From positions 1 through 7,586 of the forward strand of contig JAISDN010000005.1 in NCBI GenBank assembly GCA_031264785.1: a stretch of DNA of 7,586 nt, read 5' to 3'. The DNA is from Candidatus Nomurabacteria bacterium (GTDB taxonomy: Bacteria; Patescibacteriota; Saccharimonadia; Saccharimonadales; Saccharimonadaceae). The translations under genes were made by a program, and so were the position numbers. Below are positions 6,079 through 7,586 of this stretch, one piece after another (position 1 is the stretch's first letter; every line of letters starts with the position of its first letter). The notes beneath the pieces are model-generated. The model was not told where the DNA came from, made no database searches, and saw nothing but the letters and a program-made list of their open reading frames with translations.

Positions 6079-7586
6079 TTATTCTCCCCCATAATTTCGC
6101 CGGTCGCCCCGTCGATTGTGATGGTCTCGCCGTCTTTTATTAGCGCCATGGCATTTTCTACGCAGGTTATACAAGGAATACCGAACTCGCGTGAAACAAT
6201 GGCGGCGTGGCATAGGACGCCACCGTATTCGGTGACAATTCCTCCTAGTATGGCGAACTTGCTGGTCCAACCCGTATCAGTAAATTTCGTAATCAAAATA
6301 TCGCCTCGTTGCAATCGATTGATTTCTGACAAATCTTGAATAACTCTGGCTTTTCCGGTGACTTTGCCAGTGCTGCAACCAACACCTTTAACACTGTCGG
6401 ACGGAACAATCTTACTTTTAAAATCAGTAACATCAAACGATCTGCCAATCTCGTTTGCCGGAACATAATTACGAAAAGAATCATAGTATAAGCGGTTTTT
6501 CTCGATAATGCTCCGCAAAATATTAGCCGTGATTTCGCCGCGCATGTATGATTTGATGTCGGTTATTTTGAGAAACCAGATGTCGTCTTCGGACTTAATA
6601 ATGTGCTTTTTTCGATAAGCTTTTGCCAGTTCTAGCGTGTACAAACGGATTAAATAGTAAAACTTGGTGGAAACATCGCGAAATTCTTCGCGCCACCATA
6701 GTAGCGAGCGCAACGTCGTGACGGTTTTTTGCAAATTCTTTGGTAATTTATTGAGAGTTTCGTCAAAAATTTCTTTGTGCTTCTTTGTTTCCAGCTCTGG
6801 ATTTTCAGAATCAGGCAGTTTGGACAGTTCAGCAACAATCTGCCTAATCTTTGCCGGCTCTTCGGCAAAATGAGGGTAGGTTACATCAAGCTCCTTGTCG
6901 GAATGATAGCCAAATTCATCAATAAACTCCGTAACATCAGAATTTGAGATTTTATTTTTACGGCTCAATTTCCACAAAGCTCGATACGGACGCAGATGTG
7001 AAATGTCATCGAGCCCCATCAAAAGTTTCAGATATTCCTCTCTGGAAATGTGCTTCATCAACTTGTCTTTATAGATTGACTGCGCGACTGTGTTGATAAA
7101 AATCTGCTCGAAATAGGTGCTTTCGCTCAATAGATAGCCTCGAAACACCAGATCTAGCCAGGCTTGCTCACTGGAGCTAACCGACTTGAGATATTTATCA
7201 TATTTTCTCAGTAAATCGTCGTGAGACGCCCGATTTTCTCGCAACCTACTATTCACTTGGGAATGACTTTTCGTTAAAATTCTCAAAGAATTTACAATCG
7301 ATTTTAGGTTCAAACTGGTCGTAACTCCATCACCCTCATAAGTCGGTTTAATTCCGAGATCTTCGTCAAATTCACGCTCTTTATAGCCAACCACGCCCGA
7401 CATCGCGAGTTTGGTCTTTGTCAAATTCCAATACGGTCGTCCGTAAAACATATCGCTGAGTTTTCCTAATCGGCTGCCGTTCGAGTATAACGCTTCAGCC
7501 AAAAACCGTCGATAGGAAATTTCCCAAATGTATTCGTACAAACTCCACATAAACGGCGTGCAGACAGCCGCCGAAACTCCGCCGTC
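6075..7586 (-). CDS. PEP-utilising / rifampicin-phosphotransferase-like protein, 5' partial (dikinase-like B)
   Basis: 503 residues are visible and the frame is open to the right edge, so the N-terminus lies outside. ATG 7550 is unlikely to be the start. It has no Shine-Dalgarno, and the codons before it (DGGVSAAVCTPF) continue the 'G-x-T-P-x-x-W-S-L' linker that follows an ATP-grasp domain in long relatives. Numbering from the first visible residue, GRPYWNL (49-55) and FDEDLGI (73-79) mark the helical acceptor region. The phosphohistidine domain (about 401-495) has STGKVTGKARVIQD, TDTGW and GGVLCHAAIVSRE, with predicted phosphohistidine His460 (6207-6209). The protein ends 43 residues after that His, so no PEP/pyruvate barrel is present and it is not a standard PEP synthase. 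It is a divergent paralogue of dikinase-like A in the same operon. If an ATP-grasp lies upstream, this is the complete phosphotransferase of the pair. Acceptor unknown. Confidence 0.87.
   Translation of the reverse strand, partial: DGGVSAAVCTPFMWSLYEYIWEISYRRFLAEALYSNGSRLGKLSDMFYGRPYWNLTKTKLAMSGVVGYKEREFDEDLGIKPTYEGDGVTTSLNLKSIVNSLRILTKSHSQVNSRLRENRASHDDLLRKYDKYLKSVSSSEQAWLDLVFRGYLLSESTYFEQIFINTVAQSIYKDKLMKHISREEYLKLLMGLDDISHLRPYRALWKLSRKNKISNSDVTEFIDEFGYHSDKELDVTYPHFAEEPAKIRQIVAELSKLPDSENPELETKKHKEIFDETLNKLPKNLQKTVTTLRSLLWWREEFRDVSTKFYYLIRLYTLELAKAYRKKHIIKSEDDIWFLKITDIKSYMRGEITANILRSIIEKNRLYYDSFRNYVPANEIGRSFDVTDFKSKIVPSDSVKGVGCSTGKVTGKARVIQDLSEINRLQRGDILITKFTDTGWTSKFAILGGIVTEYGGVLCHAAIVSREFGIPCITCVENAMALIKDGETITIDGATGEIMGENK
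6084..6090 (-). promoter_or_regulatory. Ribosome binding site of phosphatidylserine synthase
   Basis: GGGGGAG lies five bases before the ATG at 6078. It sits inside the last codons of dikinase-like B. With the ATGA start-stop overlap it fixes the synthase start and suggests re-initiation. Confidence 0.8.

Overview
The window holds seven protein-coding genes and almost no non-coding DNA. A protein tyrosine phosphatase-like gene on the + strand is cut by the left edge. Facing it is a minus-strand operon of six genes running from beyond the right edge down to position 631. I see no rRNA, tRNA, CRISPR array, insertion sequence or terminator. The only intergenic gap is 9 bases (622-630), so no stretch of more than 300 bases lacks a gene.

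Operon in transcription order: (1) an RPH/PEP-synthase-like phosphotransfer protein, open at the right edge (dikinase-like B); (2) a CDP-alcohol phosphatidyltransferase, most like phosphatidylserine synthase; (3) phosphatidylserine decarboxylase; (4) a UbiA-family membrane prenyltransferase; (5) a second phosphotransfer protein that is complete but has no ATP-grasp domain (dikinase-like A); (6) an AMP-forming acyl-CoA synthetase-like ligase. Every junction is an overlap: 4 bp (ATGA), 4 bp (GTGA), 8 bp (ATGCTTAG), 1 bp (TAATG) and 8 bp (ATGACTAA). This implies one transcript and translational coupling.

Genes 2 and 3 form the known route CDP-diacylglycerol + serine -> phosphatidylserine -> phosphatidylethanolamine, or the archaetidyl equivalent. 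The other four genes are not standard partners of that pair. Both phosphotransfer proteins carry the swivelling phosphohistidine domain at the extreme C-terminus and have no PEP/pyruvate-binding barrel after it. They therefore resemble the rifampicin phosphotransferase layout more than true PEP synthase, and their acceptor is unknown. With a prenyltransferase and an acyl ligase in the same transcript, the locus looks like a membrane-lipid biosynthesis or modification module. That reading is inference.

The organism is a bacterium with tightly packed genes, standard stop codons and GGAG-type ribosome binding sites. I cannot place it further. A streamlined or candidate-phylum genome is possible but unproven. 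The phosphatase gene is clearly GC-rich (63% in the 60 bases at 301-360), while the operon is more AT-rich (37% at 3301-3360). The two may have different histories.

Several first-Met starts are wrong for these genes. The phosphatase and dikinase-like B both run off the window. The decarboxylase most likely starts at GTG 5548, and the prenyltransferase at ATG 4692.
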